This document shows positions 1-9,943 of a stretch of DNA of 64,000 nt, in pieces. The DNA lies in NCBI RefSeq assembly GCF_031181385.1, contig NZ_JAPSKV010000017.1:1-64000 (forward strand), read 5' to 3'. Origin of the DNA: Fredinandcohnia onubensis. GTDB lineage: Bacteria; Bacillota; Bacilli; Bacillales; Bacillaceae_L. Position numbers and translations under genes: made by a program. The notes beneath the pieces are model-generated. The model made no database searches and had not been told where the DNA came from. It saw only the letters and a list, made by a program, of their open reading frames with translations. Position 1 is the stretch's first letter, and the number at the start of each line of letters is the position of its first letter.

Positions 1-397
1 GTCCTTCATAAGCCCGATGAAGTCCCGAACGCGTCGACGTCCATCGCGCAAAGTCCTTCATAAGCCCGATGAAGTCCCGAACGCGCGGTGTCCATCGCGC
101 AAAGTCCTTCATAAGCGTGATGAAGTCCCGAACGCGTCGACGTCCATCGCGCAAAGTCCTTCATAAGCTGGATGAAGTCCCGAACGCCAGGTCATCCATC
201 GCGCAAAGTCCTTCATAAGCGTGATGAAGTCCCGAACGCATCGGAGTCCCTCGCGCAAAGTCCTTCATAAGACCGATGAAGTCCCGAACGCATCGGCAGC
301 CATCTCTCAAAGTCCTTCACCAACCAAATCAAGTCCCGAACCCCTCGACAGTCCCCACCCAAAGTCCTTCATAAACCAAATGAATCTCCCAAAAAAG
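1..397 (+). repeat. 52-bp tandem repeat array (family A), left end cut by window
   Basis: About eight head-to-tail units of 51-52 bp. Each begins AAAGTCCTTCAT, has a 7-base variable loop, then ATGAAGTCCCGAACG and about 18 variable bases ending near CCATCGCGC. CTTCAT and ATGAAG can form a 6-bp hairpin in each unit. The last two units (about 310-397) are degenerate and A/C-rich. The same unit recurs near 17.9-18.06 kb and 53.9-54.4 kb in the same orientation. I read it as non-coding; reading frames through it are by-products of the repeat. Confidence 0.9.
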
Positions 398-448
398 CGA
401 TAGAGTCTAGAAAAGGTCTTTTATCGCTGCCTTAGCCAAAATCACGTA

Positions 449-487
449 AACAAAGACGGCATCAGAATAATTCCGGATGCCGTCTTT
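449..487 (-). terminator. Hairpin terminator of the PH-domain gene
   Basis: An 11-bp stem (AAGACGGCATC at 453-463 pairing with GATGCCGTCTT at 475-485) lies just downstream of the minus-strand stop codon, with a T-rich tail on the minus strand. It could work in both directions. Confidence 0.75.
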
Positions 488-491
488 TCTA

Positions 492-1106
492 TTAGTTATT
501 TATATATTTTTCAAAAACCTCACCGAAATCTTTCCTGAGGTACTGATCACGAGCTGATGATAGCCATGAAAAGCCATATTCAGTTAGGTGTTTGTATTCC
601 TCAGCTAGCTGAATTTCTGCTGGTCTGGAGTTGTGCAATACTGTTACCGCTTTGTCCAAGCTATTAATCGCCATATCGTACATAACGTTATTTTCATGAA
701 TGATTTCAGAAATATAAACGAGTGCTTTATATAAATCATTTAATTTATCAATCTGTCTTTTATCCACATCAATACTAAAAGCTTGATTTCCTAAATTGAA
801 TTTTATTTCGATATCTAAGTCGACTCTACCAGCCGTTTCAAGAAAAACATTCGTGATTTTATGCTGGGAATATGGATAGCGTTTGAGCATTCTTTTCGAT
901 GAAACGGCATTGGCACCGTCAACATGGATGAAAGCAATGTTTGTGAAGCAATACTCATCGGCTTTTGTCTTAATCAAGAAGTAAATCTTTTCATTATCCT
1001 CGTGTCTAATGTAATCATCTGCGTCTGTTTTATCATAGTCCTCAGGGCCAATAATTTTTCCGATATCCGATAAACCTAAAGCATCAGCTGCGAATTTTTT
1101 TAACAT
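492..1106 (-). CDS. PH-domain protein, YvbH-like
   Basis: A 204-residue protein matching what I know of Bacillus YvbH: a bacterial PH domain in the first ~120 residues and a helical YvbH extension after it. Recognisable stretches are FAADALGLSDIG near the N-terminus, then YDKTDADDYI and DEYCFTNIAFIHVDG. No signal peptide or membrane segment is seen, so it is probably cytosolic. The biochemical role is unknown. I start it at the ATG at 1106 because GGAGGGG lies a few bases upstream and the family starts MxKK; an in-frame ATG 72 bp upstream lacks a comparable site. It is a single gene ended by a hairpin. The family call is firm, the function is open. Confidence 0.85.
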   Translation of the reverse strand: MLKKFAADALGLSDIGKIIGPEDYDKTDADDYIRHEDNEKIYFLIKTKADEYCFTNIAFIHVDGANAVSSKRMLKRYPYSQHKITNVFLETAGRVDLDIEIKFNLGNQAFSIDVDKRQIDKLNDLYKALVYISEIIHENNVMYDMAINSLDKAVTVLHNSRPAEIQLAEEYKHLTEYGFSWLSSARDQYLRKDFGEVFEKYINN

Positions 1107-1313
1107 ATTTTTCCCCTCCATACCAAAACTTTTCACTCCAAACTCATTATATCGCGTTTGTGAAAAGAGTATAACCATAAATTTCTAAAAAATGGTACTC
1201 GTAAAATTAGCTCCAAAGCACTCGATGGCGCTAGTGTCTATAAACTTCAATATGAGTCCCTTCTAAACATACTTGGAAATATAAAATCTAAAGTTGTTAA
1301 ATAAAACATCGAC

Positions 1314-1365
1314 TAAAAACAGGTTGAGTATCCACGACGAATACACTTGCCGAGAAACTCAACCT
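1314..1365 (-). terminator. Terminator of the ger operon
   Basis: A 9-bp stem (AGGTTGAGT at 1321-1329 with ACTCAACCT at 1357-1365) is followed on the minus strand by GTTTTTAG. The 5' arm contains the stop codon of the last ger gene. The rest of the 252-bp gap 1107-1358 shows nothing recognisable. Confidence 0.7.
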
Positions 1366-2462
1366 TCCTTATGCTTTTTAATAAACTGACGGATAACGCT
1401 TACGATGAATAGAACCGGGATATACCCAAACAAGAAAGCAGAACTACTTATGTCGACCATTTTTTGAATAAGTTGCGTGTAATAAATGTCAGTGAGTTGG
1501 CTATTTACAAAAACATACACAGTTAGTAAAAAAAGCAAAATATAAGTTGGCTTTATCTTTGGTAGAGTAACTTTTATAGATCGAATAGTTGACCAAAGAT
1601 ATAAACTAATCACAGGTATGATGACTAAGAGCCAGGTGAATATAAAGATAAACTCAAAGCGCTCCAAAAAAGGAAACTGTATGATTTTAATCATTGTTAA
1701 GGTTGGCCATGTTAAGTGATGTATTTTTCCTTGTGAAAAGAACATAAAAGAGATAAGCGTTATGAGAGTATACAAGACTGTTGTAAACAATAAAGCCAAA
1801 TGCCCCCATTTGTTTGCTTTTTTTCCGTTTTTTATGAATGGAAAATAAACAAGAACGGTTTCGAACCCCAAAAATAGAGGGACAGCTGTTTTAGCCGAAG
1901 TAAAATGGTCTTTTAAACTATGATTGAAAAGTGGTTGAAGGTATGAAACCTCCATAAAACCAGCAATATAAAAAAAGGAAATTAATAAGAAAGCTGGAAT
2001 CACAACACCCCAAAATGCAACTCCAGTTATCACTCGGAATCCTCCTGAGACTAGATAAAAAATGAGGCAACAAAGAAGAAGAGCGTACTCCCAACTAGGA
2101 ATCCCATCGAAAACCCATACTTGGAGGAGATCAATATAACCATATACAACTGATACCCCGGCTAGTGAAAAATAACATGCCAATAATAAATTTAAAGCCC
2201 CTCCCAGTTTCTTTCCCAATATGTCTTTATGAAAGGAAAGAATATCCCCTGCGGTAGACTGTTTTAAGATATATATCATCATCATAAATAAGAGCTGAAT
2301 GCTTAAACCCAAAGCAAGTACGGACATCCATGCTTCATTACCGGCCCCCTTACTTACATTTCCTTGAAACCTTAATACAGCAATACCAGTTTGAGAGCCA
2401 TGTATTAAAAAGAATAGGAAATAGGGAGAGACTTGTTTATTTTCATTAATCTGACTGTTCAT
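1359..2462 (-). CDS. Spore germination protein, GerAB/GerKB family
   Basis: A 367-residue integral membrane protein with about ten hydrophobic segments, typical of the B subunit of GerA-type nutrient germinant receptors (APC-superfamily-like fold). It opens with a short polar stretch and then PYFLFFLIHGSQTGIAVLR, a family-typical start. It would sit in the inner membrane of the dormant spore and is thought to form the germinant-binding site together with the A and C subunits. It is the last gene of a three-gene operon in A-C-B order, 21 bp after the C subunit. That order is the one known for gerK of B. subtilis, but the germinant cannot be read from sequence. Confidence 0.93.
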   Translation of the reverse strand: MNSQINENKQVSPYFLFFLIHGSQTGIAVLRFQGNVSKGAGNEAWMSVLALGLSIQLLFMMMIYILKQSTAGDILSFHKDILGKKLGGALNLLLACYFSLAGVSVVYGYIDLLQVWVFDGIPSWEYALLLCCLIFYLVSGGFRVITGVAFWGVVIPAFLLISFFYIAGFMEVSYLQPLFNHSLKDHFTSAKTAVPLFLGFETVLVYFPFIKNGKKANKWGHLALLFTTVLYTLITLISFMFFSQGKIHHLTWPTLTMIKIIQFPFLERFEFIFIFTWLLVIIPVISLYLWSTIRSIKVTLPKIKPTYILLFLLTVYVFVNSQLTDIYYTQLIQKMVDISSSAFLFGYIPVLFIVSVIRQFIKKHKEG

Positions 2463-2483
2463 GATTGACCATCCTAGTCTAGC

Positions 2484-3572
2484 CTAGCCCTGAAGGCCAG
2501 AATGTATGATTTTTAAATCTATATCAATATTGATAGGTAATGTAGGGTATTGTTCATAAAAGGATGTTTCATTCCAATCTCGATCCTGGGATCGAACAAT
2601 ATTTCCAATTCCAAGTGGATCTACACCTTTTTCTTTGAACGTATTTAATAGTTCCTCGCTCTCTTTTTTTACCTCTTTTTTAATTAATCTTTTAATAGTT
2701 TCAAGATCATGTGGATTTTCCAGGTTAAAACGGTCCGGATGATGTGTAATTGTCCATATGAGTTTTAACGAAAGATTTAATTGCTGCTCATCTTTTACCC
2801 ATTCCCACTTTCTTTTATTTCGAAACGCTTGAATCAGAATGACTTCTGTTCGATCCTCCTCGTCAAGGACAATATCATATATGGCTTGTGTGCGAAAATT
2901 CTCTAAAACCGAGAAAATAAAGGTTTCTTTCTCATTCAAGTGAAGTTTGAGCTTATCATCTTTAAAAATACCAACTCTATCCACCTGTATCTTATCGTTT
3001 TCGTCAATGGTTAGCATCGGTACATAGGGATCCATTCCTTCACCATAGAAGTGGTTTAAGAAAACATGTAGGTTCATCCTTGGAAGTTGTTGTCCCGTCA
3101 TATTTTGTTTGATTTGATCCGCTAGGGTAAGGTCCCTTTTTTTTAGGGTGTTAAGTGTTTCCTTCGCACTGTGGGTAGAGACGGCAATCTGTATATTAGT
3201 CGCGATTTCAGGTGTCAAAAGTAGCCGTTCTACTACGTCATTAACACCCGCTTTTGCAAATTCATTACCGAATACTAAAACCCTTATTTTCGATAAAGCA
3301 ACTGGGGTACTGGTATGTGTTGACATTTTAGATCTTAATAGTGCAACTGCATCTGTTTTCTCTTCTAAATATTGACTTTTATCGCTCCCTTTGCTCTTCG
3401 TATATTCAGGGAACAAGGCGGTTCCGATCACATCCCCGTTATCGGCTAAATCAAAACCAAACACATGAATGATACTTAACTTATCGACGATCTTAGTTCT
3501 CGTACATCCTACTAGGATTACTATACAAAGAAATACAATTACTACTTTTAGACTTTTTCTCCATTTTCCCAT
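2484..3572 (-). CDS. Spore germination lipoprotein, Ger(x)C family
   Basis: A 362-residue GerAC-type C subunit. The N-terminus is a lipoprotein signal: basic MGKWRKSLK, a hydrophobic core, then a lipobox ending VGC around residue 23, so it is probably anchored on the outer face of the spore inner membrane. The next part, with IIHVFGFDLADNGDVIG, is typical of the family, and length is normal. It lies 29 bp after the A subunit and 21 bp before the B subunit, so the three are surely co-transcribed and assemble as one receptor. Confidence 0.93.
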   Translation of the reverse strand: MGKWRKSLKVVIVFLCIVILVGCTRTKIVDKLSIIHVFGFDLADNGDVIGTALFPEYTKSKGSDKSQYLEEKTDAVALLRSKMSTHTSTPVALSKIRVLVFGNEFAKAGVNDVVERLLLTPEIATNIQIAVSTHSAKETLNTLKKRDLTLADQIKQNMTGQQLPRMNLHVFLNHFYGEGMDPYVPMLTIDENDKIQVDRVGIFKDDKLKLHLNEKETFIFSVLENFRTQAIYDIVLDEEDRTEVILIQAFRNKRKWEWVKDEQQLNLSLKLIWTITHHPDRFNLENPHDLETIKRLIKKEVKKESEELLNTFKEKGVDPLGIGNIVRSQDRDWNETSFYEQYPTLPINIDIDLKIIHSGLQG

Positions 3573-3601
3573 ATAATCTCTACTTTCTTTTTTAAAGAAT
3601 T

Positions 3602-5125
3602 TTATTCTGAGTCCAGTCCATCTTCTGTGTCTTGGGGTGAGGCTGGAGTATATCGTTTGTTACTTAATGGTCTAAAGATCGATGGACGTTTATTTAGATT
3701 TTCGAAATTAGGCCTTATGAAGGAACCCAATGCCCAGCCTTTTCGGTAGGGATAAAGCGGAATCATATAAGGAACTCCTAATGATTTGAGTCGAATCAAA
3801 TGTCCGATTATAAAAAGAATTCCTACATAAATACCTAAACCACCCCAAATGGCAGCAAGTATGATGAAAGGATATCTTAACATCCTAACAGCATTCGACA
3901 TTTTATAAATAGGCGTTGTAAAAGAAGCTAAGGCTGCTAATGCAACTATGATTAATAAAATATTACTAGTAAGTGCTGCTTCTACTGTTGCCTGTCCGAT
4001 TACAATTCCTCCAACTATACCTAATGTCTGTCCGATTTTTGTGGGTAGACGTGCTCCTGCTTCCCTGAGTAAATCAATGGTCACTTCTAAGAATAAAACT
4101 TCAAGAACAGGAGGAAAGGGAACATTGGCTCTCGAGTTAATAAGAGGACCAAGCAGGTCCATCGGTATAACCTCAAAATGGAATGTTAAAATCGCAACAT
4201 AAAAGGAAGTTGCAAAGATAGAAAACAACATTCCAAATATCCGAATTAATTTAAAGAATGATGCAATTAAAGATGGAAGATAAAAATCTTCTGGATTTGA
4301 AAAAAAATCCATAAGATTTACTGGTCCTATGACGGCATAGGAGGATTTATCAGTAATCAGTACAATTTGTCCTAATAAAAGTGCTCCTACTGTGCGATCT
4401 AATCTTTCTGTAGTTACGAATAAAGGAAATGGAGATGTTGAATGATCGGAAATCATTTGCTCTAACTGAGTATTGTCAAACACCACATCAACATCTAGGT
4501 TATTTAACCTATGTTTTGCAGTTTTTACAAAATCGGGATTTGTAACACCATCTATGTATGCAATGACAACCTTGGTCTGTGTTCTTGTCCCAACGGTCAT
4601 TTCTTCATAGATAAGGTCTGGGGTATCAAGATGTTCTCTTAACATATGAAGATTTGTCTCAATATCTTCTATAAATCCAACCTTAGGCCCAATCACACTA
4701 AATTCATTTTGTGTATCATTAGTTTCCCGTTGACCTAACCTTGCATTACCAATCCTAAATAAAGCAAATTCATCTTTTTGATTTTGGAAATATACCGCAA
4801 CTGCCCCTTGATGGAAGGCTTTTTCAAGTTCCGATGGGTTCTTTGAAAATTTAATTTCTTCTATTGGGATAATATTTTTTAAATCATGAAGTTTTTCAAT
4901 TTCTGTAACTTTCTCCTTTAAACTAGTTAGTAGAGACTGTTGCAGAATCTTAGTATCAACTAATGTTTTAAAATAACTGAATGAAATGTTTTCGTTATTC
5001 TCGAAAGGTGAGAATGTAGTAAAGTCGCTTGATTTTTTTGCCTTTTCAAATACTTCTTCAATCGTTTTTTCTGCAGTTTCATAACTTTTAACAGGCTTTT
5101 TGCTATCCTTCTTTTTCCAAAACAT
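3602..5125 (-). CDS. Spore germination protein, GerAA/GerKA family
   Basis: A 507-residue A subunit of a GerA-type receptor. The N-terminal ~240 residues are soluble, the middle and C-terminal part holds about five membrane segments, and the tail is short and charged. Family stretches include DRTVGALLLGQIVLITD and SRANVPFPPVLE, with the PFP conserved in A subunits. I prefer the ATG at 5125 (MFWKKKDSK), preceded by AGGTGGAGG, over an ATG 18 bp upstream with no clear ribosome site. It is the first gene of the operon. Expression in the forespore (sigma G) would be expected from the family, but I cannot point to a convincing sigma-G promoter. Confidence 0.93.
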   Translation of the reverse strand: MFWKKKDSKKPVKSYETAEKTIEEVFEKAKKSSDFTTFSPFENNENISFSYFKTLVDTKILQQSLLTSLKEKVTEIEKLHDLKNIIPIEEIKFSKNPSELEKAFHQGAVAVYFQNQKDEFALFRIGNARLGQRETNDTQNEFSVIGPKVGFIEDIETNLHMLREHLDTPDLIYEEMTVGTRTQTKVVIAYIDGVTNPDFVKTAKHRLNNLDVDVVFDNTQLEQMISDHSTSPFPLFVTTERLDRTVGALLLGQIVLITDKSSYAVIGPVNLMDFFSNPEDFYLPSLIASFFKLIRIFGMLFSIFATSFYVAILTFHFEVIPMDLLGPLINSRANVPFPPVLEVLFLEVTIDLLREAGARLPTKIGQTLGIVGGIVIGQATVEAALTSNILLIIVALAALASFTTPIYKMSNAVRMLRYPFIILAAIWGGLGIYVGILFIIGHLIRLKSLGVPYMIPLYPYRKGWALGSFIRPNFENLNKRPSIFRPLSNKRYTPASPQDTEDGLDSE

Positions 5126-5429
5126 ACCTCCACCTAACCCCATCCAAAGTTGTGAAATCTTTCAGTTAGTATTTAGCGACAAAGAAGGAAATATTCGCCT
5201 TTTTTATATCTGCTTGTACACTAATTTTTCGATTTGTGGTAGGTAAAGTTACTGCTGCATTGTTCGTTTGCTAATACTTTCTAGGATGTTAGGAATTCCA
5301 AATTTGTGCGTTGTGCTTTATACTTGGTTAGTATGTTGTAAAATAGGATAGAAATGGACTATACTTATATTTTTTAAACCTGATAACCTAAAATATAGAT
5401 ACGGAGTTTGTAACGAGGAGGACAATTAA
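5126..5429 (+). promoter_or_regulatory. Divergent intergenic region; weak sigma-A candidate
   Basis: A 304-bp gap between two divergent genes. The best plus-strand candidate is TTGTAA at 5336-5341, an 18-bp spacer and TATACT at 5360-5365, which would serve the rRNA methyltransferase gene. No operator or riboswitch was recognised. Confidence 0.35.
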
Positions 5430-6818
5430 TTGGCAGTAACAAAACCAGAAACGATGATTGTTGATATAAAAAGTTTAGATGAAAAAGGTTCAGGACGGGG
5501 AGTCGTGTGGCGTGAAAATGAGCATGGCAATAAGAAGAAGCTAAAGCTCACGATTCCGCAAACCTTAATTGGCGAGCAGGTTCGCGTTACTGTTGACCAG
5601 CCTGACCGTAAACGAAGAAAAGCGATGGCTGAGGAAATCCTAACAGAAAATGATCAACGTCTTGCACCGCCTTGCCCTCATTTTGAAAAATGCGGTGGCT
5701 GTGTATGGCAGCACTGGAATTATAAAGGACAGCTTCAATACAAAACGGATTATGTGAAGCGACAAGTTGAATCACAAGGTTTCAATCCGGAACTTGTAAA
5801 AGATACAATCGGAATGGACGAGCCATGGCATTACCGTAATAAGATGGAATTTACCTTCTCACCTGAAGGGTCATTAGGTTTACATGAACAAGGAAACTTC
5901 CGAAAAATCATTTCTCTTGAAACCTGTCTAATTGCAGGTGAAAAAATGGTGGAAGGTGCAATGGAAGTAGCCCAGTGGGCAAAAGACCATCAGCTACCTG
6001 GCTATAACAAAGATCAGCATGAAGGTCTTCTACGTCATCTTATGGTGAGACAATCCTTTGTAACTGGCGAAGTTATGCTAGCTCTTTTTGCTACTGAAGC
6101 ACCAGAAGGAAAACTTAAAAATGCTGCAGATGATCTAGTAAAACGCATTGAAGAAAAATTCCCAGAGGTGAAAAGCTTATTATGGCTTGAAAATACAGAC
6201 TGGGCTGATCGCACTCAATCAGAAAAAACACATTTATTAGCGGGACGCGATTTCATTTATGATGAAATGGACGGATACCGTTTCCGTGTTTGGTTTGATA
6301 CATTTTTCCAAACCAACCCAACTCAAGCTCAAAAATTAGTCGATTTAGCTGTTGAGATGGGGGAACCGAAGAAATCAGAAAAAATGATTGATCTTTTCTG
6401 TGGTGTTGGAACATTCTCCCTTCCTTTTGCAAGTCGCGTTGAAAAGCTTGCAGGAATTGAAATTGTTGAAAGCTCAATTGAATCTGCAAAACGTAATGCA
6501 AAAGATAATGGATTATCAAACACGTACTTCTTAGCAAAGGATGCAAGAAAAGGAATTGATGAAGTGCTTGAAAGCTTTGGAAGACCAGAGTTACTTTTAC
6601 TTGATCCTCCACGTTCAGGTGCTGGTGGTAAAGTAATGAGAAGAATTGGTCGCTCTCAGCCAGAAAGAATTGTCTATGTTTCTTGTAACCCCGAAACGTT
6701 TGCAACGGATATTAAAGAACTAGAACCATTTGGATATACCCTAAAAGGTGTTCAACCAGTGGACCTATTCCCACATACCGTGCACGTTGAAGCAGTTGCA
6801 CTGCTTGTCAAAGAATAA
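5430..6818 (+). CDS. rlmD: 23S rRNA (uracil-C5) methyltransferase, RlmD/RlmCD family
   Basis: A 462-residue TrmA/RumA-family enzyme that transfers a methyl group from S-adenosylmethionine to C5 of uridine in 23S rRNA. In order: an N-terminal TRAM-like RNA-binding domain (about 1-65), a cysteine cluster for a [4Fe-4S] centre (CPHFEKCGGCVW plus a later Cys in ETCLIAG), the SAM-binding motif LFCGVGTFSLPFA, the LLDPPRSG motif and the catalytic VSCNPETFATD. Start codon is TTG at 5430, chosen because GAGGAGG lies 8 bp upstream. B. subtilis has two such proteins, YefA (RlmCD, modifying U747 and U1939) and YfjO; which one this corresponds to is not certain. Monocistronic, followed by a strong terminator. 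Confidence 0.92.
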   Translation: MAVTKPETMIVDIKSLDEKGSGRGVVWRENEHGNKKKLKLTIPQTLIGEQVRVTVDQPDRKRRKAMAEEILTENDQRLAPPCPHFEKCGGCVWQHWNYKGQLQYKTDYVKRQVESQGFNPELVKDTIGMDEPWHYRNKMEFTFSPEGSLGLHEQGNFRKIISLETCLIAGEKMVEGAMEVAQWAKDHQLPGYNKDQHEGLLRHLMVRQSFVTGEVMLALFATEAPEGKLKNAADDLVKRIEEKFPEVKSLLWLENTDWADRTQSEKTHLLAGRDFIYDEMDGYRFRVWFDTFFQTNPTQAQKLVDLAVEMGEPKKSEKMIDLFCGVGTFSLPFASRVEKLAGIEIVESSIESAKRNAKDNGLSNTYFLAKDARKGIDEVLESFGRPELLLLDPPRSGAGGKVMRRIGRSQPERIVYVSCNPETFATDIKELEPFGYTLKGVQPVDLFPHTVHVEAVALLVKE

Positions 6819-6857
6819 TGTGTCGCCTGCCAACCAAATTGCAGATGTGCTAATCGG

Positions 6858-6884
6858 CCTTCCGGATGATCCGGAAGGTTTTTT
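6858..6884 (+). terminator. Rho-independent terminator after rlmD
   Basis: A 9-bp stem CCTTCCGGA / TCCGGAAGG with a 3-base loop (6858-6878), followed by six T. Confidence 0.9.
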
Positions 6885-7121
6885 GTTTGGCGGGAATTGC
6901 TGGTATGTCCGATACACCAAAACCTGCTTATTAGTTCTTCCAGATATTCCGGTGGGCTTTAAATTTGGAATGGATTAGAGTTTGTTCCATTCCCCATTAA
7001 AATCGCAACCGTACTCTAAGTGCAGGCATCTATTTATTTTTACCGCAATTCCTCTGATAAATTTTACAAAACTAATAAATACTACAAGTATTACCAAAAG
7101 AATCATACTTTGGAGGTCTCT

Positions 7122-8090
7122 ATGTCAAAAAAACAAAGTTTATTAAAGAATGGAAATAAGTCATCTTTAATTGCTTCAATTGTGAATACCATTATTGCAA
7201 TTATTAAAGGAGTTGCGTACTTCTTCACGGGTAATGTCGCGATGTTTGCAGAAACGATGCACTCTTTAGGGGACGCAGCCAATCAATTTTTCGTATTCAT
7301 TGGTAGTGCATTAAGTAAAAAAATGCCGACCGAAAAATATCCAAATGGTTTTGGTCGACTCGTAAACTTAGTCTTACTCGGTGCTGTAATCATCGTTGGA
7401 ATCATGAGTTATGAAGCGATCAAAGAAGGGTATCATCATATTATCCATCCAGCCGAATCATCAGGTATTGCAATTAACATTTCTGTTTTGGGTATAGCCG
7501 TGATATTGGAGACATACGTTCTTTATAAAGCAATGAAGGAGGTCCTTCATGAAACAGGTGTAGATGCAAAGGGATTCGCAATTGTAGGTAAAAGCTTTGG
7601 TAATCTAAAAAGAGCTACTCCTGCTACAGAGCTTGTATTTATGGAGGATTTAGTTGCAACCCTTGGAGGAGTAATTGCAATAATTGGTATCTTACTCTCC
7701 TATTATGCAGGTTGGCATGCGGCAGAAGGAATTGCCTCAATCATAATTGGTCTAATGATGTTTTACGTAGTAGGAAGAGTATTTTTGGATAATGCCAAGG
7801 GAGTACTTGGTGAAGCGGATGAAGAGTTAGAAAACAAAATTGCAGAGCTTATTTTTGCAAGTCCAGAAATAAAAGATATAAACGCATTGTTTGCGATGAA
7901 AGAAGGGGAGGATTTCCACATCGAAATGAAACTGGAAATTGACTCCAATATATCCGTAAAAGAAGCATTTAAAATAAAAGAAGGTATTGAAGAAAAAATT
8001 CAAGGAATAAAAGGTGTTACAGATGTAATCATTGAATTCGTAGAAGATGATGGGGTTAAATCATGGTCGCAAGGACTCGTTACTAAGTAG
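7122..8090 (+). CDS. Cation diffusion facilitator family transporter
   Basis: A 322-residue CDF protein with six predicted membrane segments in the first ~215 residues and a cytosolic ferredoxin-like dimerisation domain after them. The first metal-site region reads MFAETMHSLGDAANQF, which has the H/D pattern of TM2, and MEDLVATLGG in TM5 supplies another acidic residue. Such proteins export divalent cations (Zn, Mn, Fe, Co) in exchange for protons. The substrate cannot be told; the overall look is like YdbO. I start at the ATG at 7122 behind TTGGAGG; an upstream in-frame GTG would add 34 unconserved residues. It converges on opuD and shares a bidirectional terminator with it. Confidence 0.88.
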   Translation: MSKKQSLLKNGNKSSLIASIVNTIIAIIKGVAYFFTGNVAMFAETMHSLGDAANQFFVFIGSALSKKMPTEKYPNGFGRLVNLVLLGAVIIVGIMSYEAIKEGYHHIIHPAESSGIAINISVLGIAVILETYVLYKAMKEVLHETGVDAKGFAIVGKSFGNLKRATPATELVFMEDLVATLGGVIAIIGILLSYYAGWHAAEGIASIIIGLMMFYVVGRVFLDNAKGVLGEADEELENKIAELIFASPEIKDINALFAMKEGEDFHIEMKLEIDSNISVKEAFKIKEGIEEKIQGIKGVTDVIIEFVEDDGVKSWSQGLVTK

Positions 8091-8113
8091 ATAACGAAAA
8101 TACTCTAAAAACC

Positions 8114-8139
8114 AAAAAACCGGCACATGCCGGTTTTTT
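8114..8139. terminator. Bidirectional terminator between the CDF gene and opuD
   Basis: Near-perfect palindrome AAAACCGGCA / TGCCGGTTTT around a CA centre, with A-tracts and T-tracts on both sides. It serves the converging genes. Confidence 0.9.
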
Positions 8140-8144
8140 GGTTT

Positions 8145-9674
8145 TTATTGCTGAGGTGCAGTTGTCTTTTTCTTTGGTTTTAAATATAATCCAAGTTCTT
8201 TTTTCTCTTTTGTTAATGAACGATAAAGTGAAATCATCATCAGTACCATTATAATTGAAAATGGAAAAGCCGCTGCAATGAGGGCATTTTGTAATGCCTG
8301 TAGACCACCGCTATATAATAAAATGGCTGCAACTGTTGATTGTAGAATTCCCCATGTTAGTTTTACAGAGTTTGATGGGGTAAGTGAACCATATGTGGTT
8401 TGCATACCAAGTACAAATGTAGCTGAGTCCGCAGATGTAATAAAGAATGTAGCAACCAGTGTTATGGCAACCACTGATAAAACAACTGCTAAGGAAGACT
8501 CATTAAAGATAGCAAATAGAACTTCTTCTGTAGCGAATTGTGAGAGATCTACATTTCCTTGCTTTTGTACTTCTATTGCGGAAGTACCAAATACTGAGAA
8601 CCAGATAAAGCTTACCAGAGCTGGAAGCAATAAAACTCCGATTATAAATTGTCGAATCGTTCTACCTCTGGATACACGTGCAATAAAAATACCTACAAAT
8701 GGTGACCATGAAATCCACCAAGCCCAGTAGAAAATAGTCCAACCGTTAATCCAAGAACGATGTTCCTCATTAAGTGGAGCAATTCTAAAGCTCATCTGTA
8801 CAATATTTTGTATGTATCCTCCAAGTGTATCTGTAAACATATCAAGAATCAGAACTGTAGGACCTGCTACGAACATTAAAATGAGTAGGGCAAGTGCTAA
8901 AATCATATTTGCATTACTTAAATATTTAATCCCTTTACTTAATCCGGACCATGCGGAAATCATAAATAAGACGGTAACAACAGCAATAATGATTAGTTGA
9001 ATGAAGAAACTAATAGGGATATCGAGTAAATAGGCTAAACCTCCATTAATTTGTGCCGCACCAAACCCAAGCGTTGTTGCAACACCTACAACCGTCGCAA
9101 ATACGGCTAGTACATCAACCAGAGTGCCTAGTTTTCCTTCCATTGCTTTTTTTCCCAAGACAGGCTTTAGTGTAGCTGAAATTAAACCTGGTTCACCTTT
9201 TCGGAAATTAAAATAGGCTAAGGCAAGTGCAACAAGTGCATAAATTCCCCATGCATGAATACCCCAATGGAAAAATGTATAGCGCATGGCTTCTTTTTGG
9301 GAAGCATTTGTAGCACCCTCTGCTAAAGGTGGAGTCATATAATGGGATAGTGGTTCTGCAGCCCCCCAGAAGACAAGTCCAATTCCCATACCTGCACTAA
9401 ATAACATCGCAAACCATGATATATTTGAATACTCAGGTTTTTCATCAGGTTTTCCTAATCGAATCGCCCCAACAGGACTAAAAATAAGGAAAACACAAAA
9501 TATCACAATGATTGTGACTAAAATAAGGTAATACCATCCAAAGGCTGATGTAATAAATGATTGAATATTACCCGTTTCTTCTTCGAAACTTTTTGGTGCT
9601 GCAACACCAAATATGACAGCTGCAAGTACGATAGCAACCGAAATCCAAAAAACGTTTGATATTTGCTTCATCAT
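8145..9674 (-). CDS. opuD: Glycine betaine transporter OpuD (BCCT family)
   Basis: A 509-residue secondary transporter with 12 predicted membrane segments. It follows B. subtilis OpuD closely along its length: [21 protein letters not shown] in the substrate-site region, the tryptophan-rich [18 protein letters not shown] of BCCT TM8, and [16 protein letters not shown]. It imports glycine betaine with sodium as an osmoprotectant. Length is as expected. A sigma-A-like promoter lies 34-62 bp upstream. It is a single gene convergent with the CDF transporter gene. Confidence 0.95.
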   Translation of the reverse strand: MMKQISNVFWISVAIVLAAVIFGVAAPKSFEEETGNIQSFITSAFGWYYLILVTIIVIFCVFLIFSPVGAIRLGKPDEKPEYSNISWFAMLFSAGMGIGLVFWGAAEPLSHYMTPPLAEGATNASQKEAMRYTFFHWGIHAWGIYALVALALAYFNFRKGEPGLISATLKPVLGKKAMEGKLGTLVDVLAVFATVVGVATTLGFGAAQINGGLAYLLDIPISFFIQLIIIAVVTVLFMISAWSGLSKGIKYLSNANMILALALLILMFVAGPTVLILDMFTDTLGGYIQNIVQMSFRIAPLNEEHRSWINGWTIFYWAWWISWSPFVGIFIARVSRGRTIRQFIIGVLLLPALVSFIWFSVFGTSAIEVQKQGNVDLSQFATEEVLFAIFNESSLAVVLSVVAITLVATFFITSADSATFVLGMQTTYGSLTPSNSVKLTWGILQSTVAAILLYSGGLQALQNALIAAAFPFSIIMVLMMISLYRSLTKEKKELGLYLKPKKKTTAPQQ

Positions 9675-9707
9675 AAAACCCTTTCTTTTACATTAACTTT
9701 TATGTAC

Positions 9708-9736
9708 TAAATAGTTTTCCCATAAAAGTTTGCCAA
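9708..9736 (-). promoter_or_regulatory. Candidate sigma-A promoter of opuD
   Basis: On the minus strand: TTGGCA (9736-9731), a 17-bp spacer and TATTTA (9713-9708), upstream of the ATG at 9674. Confidence 0.5.
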
Positions 9737-9943
9737 TATTAGGGTAGCAGAATTTATCACTTTTTGCCAATAAACCTAACTTATTATTGTTTATAGGGAA
9801 AAGGAAGTAGATTGTTTGAACTGAGCTAAAACGGAATGATTTGGTTAAGCAAAAACAGAAAAAAAGATATAGAATTTATGATATTATTATCATAACCATA
9901 GTGAAAATATCGTTTTACATATATATAAATCAGGGGAGACTTT

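Noticed and set aside
1-403. CRISPR array
   Set aside because: Repeat arrays here are direct head-to-tail copies of a whole 52-bp unit. There are no unique spacers of constant length and no cas genes in the window.
6253-6705. 150-residue minus-strand frame inside rlmD
   Set aside because: It is antisense to a well-conserved enzyme and has a Phe/Gln/Leu-rich composition typical of reversed coding DNA.
6885-7121. Additional gene between rlmD and the CDF gene
   Set aside because: The open frames here overlap the terminator or lack a ribosome site, and their peptides look random.
9878-9893. Fur or PerR box before the GGDEF-EAL gene
   Set aside because: The palindrome is one base short of the 7-1-7 Fur pattern and only one half matches well, so I list it only as an unassigned palindrome.
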